From: Gammaproteobacteria bacterium
GTDB lineage: Bacteria; Pseudomonadota; Gammaproteobacteria; Arenicellales; JAANXG01
Direction: 5' to 3'
Assembly: GCA_024639325.1 (NCBI GenBank)
Contig: JAHEIO010000040.1
Location: forward strand, 1 to 33,780
DNA length: 33,780 nucleotides
Positions within the stretch are counted from its first letter, which is position 1. The number at the start of each line of letters is the position of its first letter. Positions 16,466 through 25,970 of the stretch are shown in pieces. The notes under the pieces are model-generated. The model was not told the origin of the DNA. It did not search any database and saw nothing but the letters and a program-made list of their open reading frames with translations. Made by a program: the position numbers and the translations under genes.

Positions 16466-17125
16466 TCAGTACCTGAACAGCCGCCAGCTCAGAAGCCGCG
16501 AGCCGGCCAGGATCAGCTTGACCATGACATAGTAGATCACCGCCGTAACGAGAAAGAACTCAAAGATCCGGTAGGTCTTGGAGGCGAGGAACTGTGTCTC
16601 CCCTGCCAGTTCCCGATATCCGACCAGCATCGCCAGCGAACTCATCAGCACGGACCAGACCATCTGATTGGTCATGGGATGATAGACCACCCTCATCACT
16701 TGGGGGATGACGATCCGCGTATAGGCCTGAGTCGGCGTCATGCCCAGTGATCGCGCAGCCTTGACCTGGGTCGGCGGCACCGCGTTGAAACCGCCCCTGA
16801 ACGTTTCCGCCAGATAGCCCGCGTTGTTGAATGACAACCCGAACAAAACGATCAGGAACGGGCTCAGATGGATACCGAAAGCGCCGAGCCCGAAGCCAAA
16901 AAAGAAGAGTTGCAACAGCGCCGGGGTATTTCGCGCCAGTTCGATCCAGCCGACGGCAAACCAGGTGATGGACTTGAGACCCGACATCCGAATGATCGCC
17001 AGGGCAAGTCCGAGAACGACGCCGACGAGCATGGCGAGGACGGCGACCTCCATGGTGACCAGCCCTGCCTCCAGCAGGTCAGGCAGCTTCCGGAACACAG
17101 GCCGCCAATGAAACGTATAGTCCAA
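16466..17125 (-). CDS. Polar amino-acid ABC transporter permease, second subunit
   Basis: This 219-residue membrane protein is of the same HisQ/HisM family. The start of the translocation domain is LLEAGLVTMEVAVLAM, and the coupling loop is SLGMTPTQAYTRIVIPQVM (about 145-163). A typical NTPALLQLFFFGFG segment lies between helices. It lies 62 bases after the binding-protein gene. With its partner it should form the pore of the importer. Confidence 0.93.
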   Translation of the reverse strand: MDYTFHWRPVFRKLPDLLEAGLVTMEVAVLAMLVGVVLGLALAIIRMSGLKSITWFAVGWIELARNTPALLQLFFFGFGLGAFGIHLSPFLIVLFGLSFNNAGYLAETFRGGFNAVPPTQVKAARSLGMTPTQAYTRIVIPQVMRVVYHPMTNQMVWSVLMSSLAMLVGYRELAGETQFLASKTYRIFEFFLVTAVIYYVMVKLILAGSRLLSWRLFRY

Positions 17126-17187
17126 CCTGTCGACCTCGCGCTACGGCAAGAATCGTCCCCGCCGCAGGGCGGAGACGATGTCACAAC

Positions 17188-18006
17188 TTAGTAGAAGACG
17201 CCGGGTATCCGGAGTTCGGGGGCTTCGCCACCCACGAACTGGTCCCAGAGTTCCTGGTATCGGCCGGAGCGTACCTGATGGGTAACGAACAAATTCAGGT
17301 AGTTGAGCCAACCAAAATCCTTACGCGGCCCGACCACGGAGGTAAAGTCGGTTGTCCATGGCATACGCGGCCCGGCTATGATGTTGTCGTATTTCTCCGC
17401 TATAGGTTTTACCGCAGTGTTGGTGGTTATGCCGGCGTCCACCTTACCCTGGGCCACGGCGAGGAACACCTCGTTCTCACTCTGGTACCCCTGGTAGAGG
17501 TCGTTTGTGTCCCATTGCTCGGCATATTTCAGAAACTCGATCTCGGGAACGGTACCGACCGCGGCCGCGACGCGTTTGCCTTTCAAATCGTCGAAGGTCT
17601 CGATGCCCGAATCCTTCCCGACCACCGCCTGGTGATAGTAGATAGCGTATGGGATAGTGAATCCGACAGTCTTCGCGCGTTCCAGGGTATCGGAAGTCCC
17701 ACCGAAGACAACATCAGCACGATTGTTTACGATCACCGGCAGCCTTTCCGCCCAGGTGACCGGGATGAGCTCGAAATCAACATCCATCGCCTTGGCCAGG
17801 TCCTTGCAGTATTCGACGTCGAACCCCGCGGGCTCGTTCTTTGCATCGCGGTAGCCGATAGGCGGGAAATCCAGGACGACGCCGCAGCGGACCTTGCCCG
17901 CTTCTATAACGTCATCCAGCTTGTCCGCTGAGGCGTTTTGCATCGCACCGTAAAACAGTAGCGCCGCTGCCAGTGATACGACCGTTGCGTTTTTCAGGAA
18001 TCTCAT
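17188..18006 (-). CDS. Periplasmic amino-acid-binding protein (SBP family 3)
   Basis: This 272-residue protein has a Sec signal peptide (about residues 1-27: basic start, hydrophobic core, ASA-D cleavage site). The mature part begins LDDVIEAGKVRCGVVLDFPP, the usual opening of family-3 solute-binding proteins, followed by FDVEYCKDLAKAM. The segment RADVVFGGTSDTLERAK and the hinge region IETFDDLKGKRVAAAVGT also fit. It captures the ligand of the ABC importer encoded downstream. A GGAGG site precedes the ATG. The ligand could be an amino acid such as hydroxyproline, by context only. Confidence 0.93.
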   Translation of the reverse strand: MRFLKNATVVSLAAALLFYGAMQNASADKLDDVIEAGKVRCGVVLDFPPIGYRDAKNEPAGFDVEYCKDLAKAMDVDFELIPVTWAERLPVIVNNRADVVFGGTSDTLERAKTVGFTIPYAIYYHQAVVGKDSGIETFDDLKGKRVAAAVGTVPEIEFLKYAEQWDTNDLYQGYQSENEVFLAVAQGKVDAGITTNTAVKPIAEKYDNIIAGPRMPWTTDFTSVVGPRKDFGWLNYLNLFVTHQVRSGRYQELWDQFVGGEAPELRIPGVFY

Positions 18007-18202
18007 CTCATCCTCCGTTCTGCGTTGGGAAAGTGTGGGTACCTCTGGTTTTTGCTTTTGGTTTGCTCCCGGGCCCGTTTACGTATATCACAGTTCAACC
18101 ATGTCGACCACATGTCGCTTGAATGAATACTCTCAACACTCGATATTTTTGAACTAAACACTCAAAATGATTCTTTTGATATTATTTTTCCGCTGTTGCT
18201 GA
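18007..18202. promoter_or_regulatory. Divergent intergenic region between importer operon and membrane protein
   Basis: This AT-rich spacer separates the binding-protein gene (minus) from the GT-C-like gene (plus). It holds the promoter of the amino-acid importer operon. An imperfect inverted repeat around CATGTCGACCACATG (near 18100-18114) is a candidate operator. No boxes are convincing enough to place. Confidence 0.35.
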
Positions 18203-19339
18203 TTGCTCGTGCGATACGATCAGAAACGTATTCATAGTGTGGTAATTTTTCTGACCGCACTGGCGTTCAATATGCTGTTGCTCGCAGTAATCGGTATCAG
18301 CGACGGAGGTGACAGCGGCCGCTACTACGACAGCGCCGGCGCACTCCTCAACGGCGAGCTGCCGCGGGGCAAGGCGCGTTCCTACCTTGGCTACAGCATA
18401 TTTGTGATGCCGTTTGTTGCGCTAGGCCTCGGAAAGGTTGCTATTGCGTTGGCGCAGATCGCACTCAGCGCCATCGCGGCCGTATGTCTTTATCTGATCG
18501 GGGAACGCTTCTTCGGTGCACGAATCGGAGTAACCGCCGCACTCCTGTACGCGCTGTATCCCGATATACAGTACTGGAACCTCATCATCTATGCCGATTC
18601 GGTATTTACCAGCATGCTGGTAATCTCCATGTGGCTCGTGTTGTGCACGCACGATGGATCTTCATTGGCACGGGCGCTGTGTGCGGTAGCATTCACCTGC
18701 ACGGTTCGGCCGCACGGGGTAGGATTCGCCCTCGCCGCTGGCGTATATGGCCTGTACCTGCTGTGGCTGCGGAAGGAGCATAAGACGATGCTCATTGTCG
18801 CGGTCGGGGCGGTCATTTGCGCCCCGGTCTGCTGGAAGCTTCTGGGGGTTATGGTTGGTCACGAGCGGGTCCTGGACATTTACTTGAGCGGTGAGGTGAT
18901 CTGGGGCTACGCGGGCAATGCTCTGGAACCGTCGGCGGACATCCGTGAAAGCCGCGCCCAATTCGACCATCCCGTAGGCGCTGTTTTAGGTTTTGTTGCC
19001 GAGCAACCGGGATATTTTCTGTCCCTGATGAGCCGCAAGCTTTTCTATCTGTATGCGCATGTACGACCTTATTTTTCGGATCTACACAACCTATTGTCGA
19101 TCGTATATCTCGCACCAGCGTACATTTTTGCAATTATCGGGTTGCCCGTGTCTGACGACGGTCAACGCCCCGTTAGAGTGTTGCTGATAAGTACTTTTCT
19201 CTTCCTCAGCGGGATTTCGGCGCTGACCTTTGTTGATTGGGATGGTCGATTTCTTATCCCGATACTCTCGGTTGTGTTTCTGTATGCCGCCATCGGATTG
19301 TGGCGAACATGGCGGTGGCTTGGTTGGGCAGGAAATTGA
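18203..19339 (+). CDS. GT-C-like polytopic membrane glycosyltransferase
   Basis: This 378-residue protein has about ten hydrophobic segments. Its layout fits the ArnT/PMT (family 39-like) GT-C group, which transfers sugars from lipid-linked donors at the membrane. The first extracytoplasmic loop, soon after helix 1, holds acidic residues in DGGDSGRYYDSA (about 31-42), where GT-C enzymes place their catalytic aspartate. Further typical stretches are LIGERFFGARIGVTAALLYALYPD and FVDWDGRFLIPI near the end. The first codon is TTG at 18203, and GTG at 18209 is an equal choice; neither has a clear ribosome site. It has no sugar-nucleotide or lipid A neighbours. The gene converges on selO. Confidence 0.7.
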   Translation: MLVRYDQKRIHSVVIFLTALAFNMLLLAVIGISDGGDSGRYYDSAGALLNGELPRGKARSYLGYSIFVMPFVALGLGKVAIALAQIALSAIAAVCLYLIGERFFGARIGVTAALLYALYPDIQYWNLIIYADSVFTSMLVISMWLVLCTHDGSSLARALCAVAFTCTVRPHGVGFALAAGVYGLYLLWLRKEHKTMLIVAVGAVICAPVCWKLLGVMVGHERVLDIYLSGEVIWGYAGNALEPSADIRESRAQFDHPVGAVLGFVAEQPGYFLSLMSRKLFYLYAHVRPYFSDLHNLLSIVYLAPAYIFAIIGLPVSDDGQRPVRVLLISTFLFLSGISALTFVDWDGRFLIPILSVVFLYAAIGLWRTWRWLGWAGN

Positions 19340-19373
19340 TTTCTTTGTGCAATTCGAGCTACCGCCGGTAAAG

Positions 19374-21011
19374 TCAGGAGCTGCAGGAGAGCATGGAACA
19401 GCCCGGCCGGTTGCGCGCCCAATCAGGGCGTTTTTTCGCGAACTCGAGCCTTTCAGGTTGTTCATCATACGGGGAACGCAAGACGTCGAGCAGATCCGCC
19501 ACCATGGCATGATCGCCCTGCTCCGATCTATCTATGGCAAGCTGCGCCAGATAGTTGCGCAGTACATATTTCGGATTGACCGCGTTCATGTTATTGCGGC
19601 GTGTTTCCGCCGATAACGCGTCCCGGCTCGACCTTCTAATGTAGTCGCGTAGCCATCCGCTCATACGGGCCTTGTATTCTCCAGTCAATTCATCCGCTGC
19701 GAAGTACGCACCCGTGATTGGTGCCAAGAGATCTTCATCGCTTTGCGCAGCCGCCGTCTCAACGTCGATATTTATATCCGCCAGCGACCTGTAGAAGAGG
19801 GTCATGTCCGTCTCCACCAACTGCAGCACGTTGTTCAGTTCCTTGATCAGCGCGTCGTCGGTTTCCGTGTCGAATCGGCGCAAGCCAAGTTTGCCGGCCA
19901 TCATGGTCCGCCAGCCGCGGGCATATTCGTCTGAGAATGCTTCAAGCGCATCGCGCAATGGCCGTTCTTCTTCGATCAAAGGATAGATGGCATTTGCGAA
20001 TCGCATCAGGTTCCACAGCGCGATCTGGGGCTGATTTCCGAAACTATAACGGCGCCCGGCGGCGTCCGTGGTGTTTGGTGTCCAGTCGGGCTCGTAGCCT
20101 TCGAGCCAGCCATAGGGGCCGTAGTCGATGGTGAGCCCAAGCACCGACATGTTGTCGGTATTCATTACCCCGTGTACGAAACCGACACGCATCCAGTTCA
20201 CGATCATGTCCGCCGTATGCCGGCAAACGTTTTCGAACCACTCGACGTAGGTCTTTTTGCAGGGCTCGCCCAGGTGTGGGAAGTCGTGGCGGATGGTGTA
20301 GTCAGCCAGCTGTCTCAACAGGGCGAATTCGCGCCTCGCGGTGAATAGTTCGAAACTGCCGAAGCGGGTAAACGAAGGGGCAACCCGGCATACCACCGCA
20401 CCTGGCTCGACCCGGGGATGGCCGTCGTAGAACATGTCCCTGACCACCTCCTCACCGGTGGCCACGATACTGAGCGCCCGGGTCGTTGGCACACCCAGGT
20501 GGTGCATGGCCTCGCTGCAGAGAAACTCCCGTATGGACGACCGCAGCACGGCCAAACCGTCGGCGGTTCGGGAATAGGGCGTCAAGCCGGCACCTTTCAG
20601 CTGCAACGTCTGATGCTGCCCGTTGATGTCGATTACCTCGCCGAGATTGATGGCGCGACCGTCACCGAGCTGGCCGGCCCAGGATCCGAACTGGTGGCCG
20701 CCGTAGCAGGTTGCGAACGGATCCATGCCGGGCAGCAGACGGTTTCCGCAGAAGATTTCGGCAAATGGCACGGACTCCGGCCCCTGGTCGTCCCGCGGCC
20801 CCCGATACATCCCCAGCGATTCGACCATCTCACGCGAATATGCTACCAACTCCGGTCTGCATACCCGGGCAGGCTCGATACGTGAATAGCAGGCGCCGTT
20901 GACCTGACGCCGCGTATTTCCGGCGACCGGGTCGCCGGGCAGCTCCCTCACGAAGCGGTTGTCGAAACGCAGGTCCTCGAATACGCCGACACGCGGATGG
21001 AAATCATTCAT
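19374..21011 (-). CDS. selO: SelO/YdiU protein adenylyltransferase (AMPylase)
   Basis: This 545-residue pseudokinase-fold enzyme belongs to the SelO (UPF0061) family, which transfers AMP from ATP to protein hydroxyls in response to oxidative stress. Family hallmarks are YCG-type CYGGHQFGSWAGQLGDGRA (about residues 121-139), LQLKGAGLTPYSR, and NTDNMSVLGLTIDYGPYGWL with the metal-binding Asn/Asp. The C-terminus reads CSMLSCSS. Eukaryotic SelO has selenocysteine at the position where most bacteria have the cysteine of the terminal CSS, and this protein keeps it. It is longer than the roughly 480-residue E. coli protein, with extra residues mainly in the last third. It stands alone, convergent with the GT-C gene. 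Confidence 0.93.
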   Translation of the reverse strand: MNDFHPRVGVFEDLRFDNRFVRELPGDPVAGNTRRQVNGACYSRIEPARVCRPELVAYSREMVESLGMYRGPRDDQGPESVPFAEIFCGNRLLPGMDPFATCYGGHQFGSWAGQLGDGRAINLGEVIDINGQHQTLQLKGAGLTPYSRTADGLAVLRSSIREFLCSEAMHHLGVPTTRALSIVATGEEVVRDMFYDGHPRVEPGAVVCRVAPSFTRFGSFELFTARREFALLRQLADYTIRHDFPHLGEPCKKTYVEWFENVCRHTADMIVNWMRVGFVHGVMNTDNMSVLGLTIDYGPYGWLEGYEPDWTPNTTDAAGRRYSFGNQPQIALWNLMRFANAIYPLIEEERPLRDALEAFSDEYARGWRTMMAGKLGLRRFDTETDDALIKELNNVLQLVETDMTLFYRSLADINIDVETAAAQSDEDLLAPITGAYFAADELTGEYKARMSGWLRDYIRRSSRDALSAETRRNNMNAVNPKYVLRNYLAQLAIDRSEQGDHAMVADLLDVLRSPYDEQPERLEFAKKRPDWARNRPGCSMLSCSS

Positions 21012-21154
21012 GGCCCGGGTATTTTACAGGGGCTTCGACCCGTAGCGCTCGTTTTCCTGTTCGCAGTGGGCGGCGCAATTTACCGCTTCCGCACAGACGG
21101 TAGATGCCGGCCTTTCGGGGCTTATGCCGGGGGTGGGTTGAAAACCGGATTTAT

Positions 21155-22459
21155 TCATCCCAGAACCGAAAAACTGCTTTCCTCGTTGATCGGCCGCTTT
21201 CGTGAGTAGAACCCGGCATCGATGGTCCGTTGGATATAGGGAAGGGTGAACTGCAACGGCGAATCGTCATGGTCATTGCCGTTCTCACAATAGTCGATCA
21301 AAGCGGCCATCATCTTGCCGGCAATCGGGGCATTTTTATACTGATTACCGCTGGTCCCGATCGCCATATAGTAGCCGGGTACCATCGATTTGTCATAGAT
21401 CGGTATCCAGTCGTCCGCCACATCGTACAGATCGACTACGCCCCTGGGGCTATTGGGAATCTCGAGGCTTGGCACCCGCTGGGCATAACGATACGCCTGG
21501 AGGGTCCACTGCTCCGTGAACTCCCGGTGATAGTGCTCATCGTCCACCCATTCCCTGGGATCACACTGCGGGTCCTCACTGCCGACCAGAATATTATTAC
21601 CATGCTCGGGGCGGCAGTAGCACGAGATGTCACTATCCGAGATAACCGGTACGGTGTTGAAAAAATCGAAGTTTCCCGGTGATGGCACGTGGACCACTTC
21701 CTGGCGCAATGCCCGCGTCGAGATGGTCATGTCTTGCAGCGCCCCGGCCATCGCATTGACCTTGGCCGATGCCGGCCCGGCGACATTGACGACGATCGGA
21801 GCATGAATCTCGCTGCCGTCATCCAGCCGCACACCCCGCACACGATCAGTGGTTTTGAGGATTTCGGCCACTCGACGGCTGAACAGGAATGCGCCCCCCT
21901 TGGCTTCCGACGCCCTCTGCAGGTTGTGCGTAGACAGCTGCGGATCCGTCACATAGCCCGCCGTGGGGAAGAACACCGCGCTTTCGACCTCGCCGCTCCC
22001 CGGCTCTCCAAAACCGACGTCATTCACTCTCTTTGGCGGCCAGTAACTGGTCAGATCGTATATCGGAATTCGATCTTTGATCGTCGCCGCATTCCAGATT
22101 TCGAACGGTACGCCAATCTCCTCACACAAAGCGATATGCTTGCTCATTAGGCCGTTCTGCCTGGTTCGCATCACCATGCATCCCACGTCGCGGAACTCCG
22201 CCATGCCGCGCTCATCCGTCGCCTCGAGGTACTCCGCCCAGTCGCGCCAGTAAAAATATCCCTCGTACGCGAATGCGGTGCCCTCGAGCGTTGAGTAATG
22301 CACGCGAATAATGGCGCAGGAACCGCTCGTGGGGCCGTAGCCGGCGGCCGGATTCTTGTCAATGGAAATCGTACGGTAGCCCGCCTTGTTCATTTCAAAA
22401 GCGGTTGCCGCACCAATCACGCCGGCTCCGATGATGATCGCGTCTGCTTTCTCCGTCAT
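21155..22459 (-). CDS. DAO-family FAD-dependent amine/amino-acid oxidoreductase
   Basis: This 434-residue flavoprotein resembles sarcosine oxidase beta, D-amino-acid dehydrogenase and dimethylglycine-type oxidases. The dinucleotide motif GAGVIGAATAFE is at residues about 11-22, followed by a DKNPAAGYGPTSGSCAIIR flavin-contact segment. A substrate-side segment GYVTDPQLSTHNL and the C-terminal WIPIYDKSMVPGYYMAIGTSG complete the fold. Such enzymes demethylate or deaminate secondary and tertiary amines. It sits 30 bases downstream of the MttB-family gene on the same strand. A joint role in stepwise demethylation of a quaternary amine is likely but unproven. Confidence 0.88.
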   Translation of the reverse strand: MTEKADAIIIGAGVIGAATAFEMNKAGYRTISIDKNPAAGYGPTSGSCAIIRVHYSTLEGTAFAYEGYFYWRDWAEYLEATDERGMAEFRDVGCMVMRTRQNGLMSKHIALCEEIGVPFEIWNAATIKDRIPIYDLTSYWPPKRVNDVGFGEPGSGEVESAVFFPTAGYVTDPQLSTHNLQRASEAKGGAFLFSRRVAEILKTTDRVRGVRLDDGSEIHAPIVVNVAGPASAKVNAMAGALQDMTISTRALRQEVVHVPSPGNFDFFNTVPVISDSDISCYCRPEHGNNILVGSEDPQCDPREWVDDEHYHREFTEQWTLQAYRYAQRVPSLEIPNSPRGVVDLYDVADDWIPIYDKSMVPGYYMAIGTSGNQYKNAPIAGKMMAALIDYCENGNDHDDSPLQFTLPYIQRTIDAGFYSRKRPINEESSFSVLG

Positions 22460-22489
22460 AGCTGTTGCTTCTTCTGCTGTGTTGCTGTG

Positions 22490-24043
22490 TTACTCATCGA
22501 GCGGCAAACTCCCACCCTCGGTGGAGCGCCGCTCGACGAACTCGAACAACGCCTCCTCGGTACCGGGGCATAAAGCAGGCGCCTCGAAAACGGCAAGCGT
22601 GCTCTTCCAGATCTCGTTTGCCCGTTTTACGGCCGTTTTTGCGCCATCATTGCTCCACTCGCCAAAATTACGCCAGTCCGACAACAGGGGACTATAGAAC
22701 GCCGACCGGTATCTTTCCATGGTGTGCTGCGCCGCGAAGAAGTGCCCCCCCGGCTCGGTGGCAGCGATTGCGTCGAATCCCAGTTCGGCATCACTGGCAT
22801 CGAGCGGATGCAGCACCTCGGCAAGGATCTGCAGCATTTCGACATCCAGAATGAATTTTTCCTTCGATGCCGTCAGACCACCCTCGAGCCAGCCCGCGGC
22901 GTGCTTCATGATGTTGATTCCGCCGAGGACACCGCCCCAGGCCGACATGAGTGTCTCATAGACAGCCTGTTCGTCGGGCGCATTCGATGCGGTGGCGGCA
23001 GAACCGCGCCAGGGTAGGCCGATGTGCCGCGCCAGTTCACCGGCACCGAAGGCGCCCTTGACGAACTCCGGCGTGCCGAACGCCGGGGAACCGGACCGCA
23101 TGTCGACATTGGACGTGAACGATCCGTACACCACCGGGGCACCGGGGCGGACGACTTGATCGAGCGTGATCCCCGCCAGCGCTTCCGCATGCTGCAAGGT
23201 GAGCGCTCCCGGAATAGTTACCGGTGCCATGGCGCCGGACAAGGTGAATGGCGTGACAATGACCATTTGTCCGGCACGGGCAAAGTCCATGATGCCCTGG
23301 CACATTGGCACATCCAGCTGCCTGGGAGAATTGGTATTGATTACGGTGTGACACCAGGCCCTGGCCCGGAACTCCTCGTGTGAAAGGTCCCGGGCGATGC
23401 GGATCATCTCGAAGCAATCGTGGACCTGGCCGCTGCCGCGGGAGTAGACAAAGGGCACCTTGTCGCTCAGCGTGAGCTGACTCAGGGTCGTCTGCAGGTG
23501 GCGCACATTGAGGTCTACGTCCTGGGGCTCGACGCTTTGCGAAAGCAGATGGATGACATCGAAACTTTGCGCCAGTTTGATCAAGATCCGCAGCTCCTCG
23601 AGCGTCCCGGTACGTTTGCCACGATCGAGATCCGATACGAACGCGGGACCGCCCACCGGCCCAAAGACTAGGTTGTTCCCGCCCACCTTGATCGAGCACC
23701 CGTCGGATCCGCCGTGGACCTCGAACATTTGCGGCGCGGTGTGAAGTGCGCGCGAGACCAGTTCACGATCGAAACGAACCATCATGGTGTCTTCCGACAC
23801 ATCGGCACCCGCGTCCGCCAACACCTTGCGCGCTTCTGTGTTGAGCACCCGGACTCCCAGCTCCTCCAGCACCCTCAGCGCGGTGTCGTGTATGGCTTCA
23901 ACACGATCCTGAAACAGGGCGGGTTGCCGGATCAGCGGATTCGTCAAATTCCGGTAGTCGACTGATCGGTGGTGTTTAGGTGCCGCCGGCGGTCGGCGCC
24001 GGCGTCGGCCGGCGGACCGTGGACCTGCTGATGGCGCTGCCAA
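22490..24043 (-). CDS. MttB-family (non-pyrrolysine) methylamine/betaine methyltransferase-like protein
   Basis: This 517-residue TIM-barrel protein belongs to the trimethylamine methyltransferase superfamily. The N-terminus is a basic RRRRRPP patch, then IRQPALFQDRVEAIHDTALRV and LEELGVRV, usual for this subgroup. Later come VFGPVGGPAFVSDL, NTNSPRQLDVPMCQGIMDFA and QHAEALAGI. The frame has no internal amber codon, so it lacks pyrrolysine and matches the glycine-betaine-type branch. Characterised members move a methyl group from a quaternary amine to a corrinoid protein. No corrinoid protein lies in this window. Translation starts at TTG (24041-24043), seven bases after GGAGG. It lies between a peptide-type ABC importer and the DAO gene. 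Confidence 0.88.
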   Translation of the reverse strand: MAAPSAGPRSAGRRRRRPPAAPKHHRSVDYRNLTNPLIRQPALFQDRVEAIHDTALRVLEELGVRVLNTEARKVLADAGADVSEDTMMVRFDRELVSRALHTAPQMFEVHGGSDGCSIKVGGNNLVFGPVGGPAFVSDLDRGKRTGTLEELRILIKLAQSFDVIHLLSQSVEPQDVDLNVRHLQTTLSQLTLSDKVPFVYSRGSGQVHDCFEMIRIARDLSHEEFRARAWCHTVINTNSPRQLDVPMCQGIMDFARAGQMVIVTPFTLSGAMAPVTIPGALTLQHAEALAGITLDQVVRPGAPVVYGSFTSNVDMRSGSPAFGTPEFVKGAFGAGELARHIGLPWRGSAATASNAPDEQAVYETLMSAWGGVLGGINIMKHAAGWLEGGLTASKEKFILDVEMLQILAEVLHPLDASDAELGFDAIAATEPGGHFFAAQHTMERYRSAFYSPLLSDWRNFGEWSNDGAKTAVKRANEIWKSTLAVFEAPALCPGTEEALFEFVERRSTEGGSLPLDE

Positions 24044-24308
24044 ACTCGTACCTCCGGAGGCCTGGTTGTCGGATACGTCAGGCGGACCAGTGTATCTTAG
24101 CTGGTCTCCGATACACCCGTAATCTTAATGCCGTGAAAAACGGTAATCGCTCCATCGTGGGACGTACCCGTATACCGGAATCGGCCTACTTTGCCGTGTG
24201 CCGCCCCTGTTCCCTTGGGTGGCGCGCACGTTCATCGGCGGGGGGAACGAGCACCTGGCAGAAGCGTTGCCGCGATTCTTGTTTCCCCGGATATTGAGCT
24301 GAGCGTGT
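24044..24308 (-). promoter_or_regulatory. Leader region of the MttB-DAO gene pair
   Basis: The 265 bases between the ATPase stop and the MttB start contain no gene. The ribosome site lies in a perfect palindrome, CCTCCGGAGG (24051-24060). Further up are two interlocking inverted repeats: GACCAG (24085-24090) with CTGGTC (24101-24106), and GTGTATC (24090-24096) with GATACAC (24110-24116). They share a base, so they cannot both form. This could be a leader with alternative folds, but no ligand-binding structure is recognised. Confidence 0.35.
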
Positions 24309-25970
24309 TTATGAACTGGACGTGGACTGCATAACGCCCTCCTGGGCGCGGCGTTCCATCAATTCATCCAGCCAATTGGGATCCATTTCCGGGACGGACG
24401 ACAGCAGCAGATCGGTATATTCGTGGTGGGGCGGCGTGAACATCTCGTCCTTCGGTCCATGTTCCACGATCTTGCCCTGCAACATGACGATCACCTCATC
24501 GGCAATGGCGCGAACGGTCGCCAGGTCGTGCGTAATAAACATGTAGGACAGACCGAGCTCGCGCTGCAGCCGGTCCAGCAGCCTCAGTATCCCTTCGGCG
24601 ACGATTTGGTCCAGCGCGGAGGTCACCTCATCGCAGATGATGAACTCGGGCTCCGCCGCCATGGCGCGCGCAATGCAGATGCGCTGTTTCTGACCGCCGG
24701 AGAGCTCCCCGGGAAACCGGTCGATGAACTGGTTCGGCTCCAGTTCTATCATTTCGAGCAGTTCCTTGATCTTTTCTTCCAGGTCCCGTCCGGACAAACC
24801 CAGGTAGAATTGCAGAGGGCGGCCGATGATCTCGCGGATTCTCTGTTTTGGATTGATCGCCGTGTCGGCCATCTGGTAGATCATCTGGGCGTGGCGGAGT
24901 TGCTCCTTGCTTCGCCTGCGGTAGTCCCCCGGCAAGGCCTCTCCCTTGACCAGGACCTGTCCCTGCTTGGGAGGGAGCAGGCCGGTGATGACCCTCGCCG
25001 CAGTGCTCTTGCCGCTGCCGGATTCACCGACCACCGCGACGGTCTGTCCCTCGTAGATGTCGAAGCTGATGTCGTGCAGCACGGTCAGCGGCCCATAGGC
25101 CGCGGTGACGTGATCCACCGCGACAAGGGGCGTGGTGCTGGTGTCGTAGATTTCGGATTGCTTCTTGAAGGTACGAACCGCCCACAAAGTCTTGGTATAG
25201 TCCTCCTGCGGCGCTGACATCATGTTCGCCGTGTCGTTTTCTTCGACAAGCTCGCCGTAGCGCAGGACCATGATCCGGTCCGCCATCTGAGCCACGACCG
25301 CCAGGTCGTGGGTAATGTAGATCGCCGCGGTATTGAACTGCTCCACGATGTTGCGGATCGTCGCCAGCACCTCGATTTGCGTGGTGACGTCGAGTGCGGT
25401 GGTCGGCTCGTCGAAAATAATCAGGTCGGGCCGGCAGGCCATGGCCATAGCGGTCATCGCCCGCTGCAGCTGTCCGCCGGATACCTGGTGCGGATAGCGA
25501 TATCCGATATTGTCCGGATCCGGCAACAACAGCCGCTTGTAAAGGTCTTTGGCGTCGGCCTCGGCTTCGGCCCGGTTCCTGACACCGTGTTCCACGGGGC
25601 CCTCCGCGAACTGGTCGATCAGTTTGTGCGCCGGATTGAAAGAAGCCGCAGCGCTCTGCGCGACGTAGGAGATGCGCACACCTCTGAGCTTCCTGCGCTC
25701 CCGCTCGGACATCGCCATGAGGTCCATGCCGTCGAATACGATGGAGCCGCCCGAGATCCTGCAGCCGGGCCGCGCAAAGGCCATGGCTGCCAGGCCAATC
25801 GTGGATTTACCCGCACCCGATTCACCGATCAGGCCGAGAACTTCGCCCCGGTTGAGTACGACGTCCACGCCCTTGACGATTTCCTGCCATTCCTCGTCGG
25901 CCTGACCCTCGATGCGCAACCCCCGCATTTCTAGCAGCAATCCGCCGTCGTTCTCCGCGCTACTGGTCAT
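24309..25970 (-). CDS. Peptide-type ABC transporter, fused double ATP-binding protein
   Basis: This protein of about 553 residues contains two complete ABC ATPases (DppD- and DppF-like) in one chain. In the first half the Walker A motif is GESGAGKST and the signature is [14 protein letters not shown]. In the second half the Walker A motif is GESGSGKST (about residue 317 onward) and the signature is [15 protein letters not shown]. Each half has its [16 protein letters not shown] motif and THDLA switch. It energises the two permeases encoded upstream and overlaps the nearer by 11 bases. I prefer the ATG at 25968-25970 over the GTG one codon earlier. Substrates of this transporter class include peptides, opines, nickel and small betaines. 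Confidence 0.93.
   Translation of the reverse strand: MTSSAENDGGLLLEMRGLRIEGQADEEWQEIVKGVDVVLNRGEVLGLIGESGAGKSTIGLAAMAFARPGCRISGGSIVFDGMDLMAMSERERRKLRGVRISYVAQSAAASFNPAHKLIDQFAEGPVEHGVRNRAEAEADAKDLYKRLLLPDPDNIGYRYPHQVSGGQLQRAMTAMAMACRPDLIIFDEPTTALDVTTQIEVLATIRNIVEQFNTAAIYITHDLAVVAQMADRIMVLRYGELVEENDTANMMSAPQEDYTKTLWAVRTFKKQSEIYDTSTTPLVAVDHVTAAYGPLTVLHDISFDIYEGQTVAVVGESGSGKSTAARVITGLLPPKQGQVLVKGEALPGDYRRRSKEQLRHAQMIYQMADTAINPKQRIREIIGRPLQFYLGLSGRDLEEKIKELLEMIELEPNQFIDRFPGELSGGQKQRICIARAMAAEPEFIICDEVTSALDQIVAEGILRLLDRLQRELGLSYMFITHDLATVRAIADEVIVMLQGKIVEHGPKDEMFTPPHHEYTDLLLSSVPEMDPNWLDELMERRAQEGVMQSTSSS

Noticed and set aside
22490-24043. Pyrrolysine-containing trimethylamine methyltransferase
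   Set aside because: The frame has no internal TAG codon, so it belongs to the non-pyrrolysine branch.
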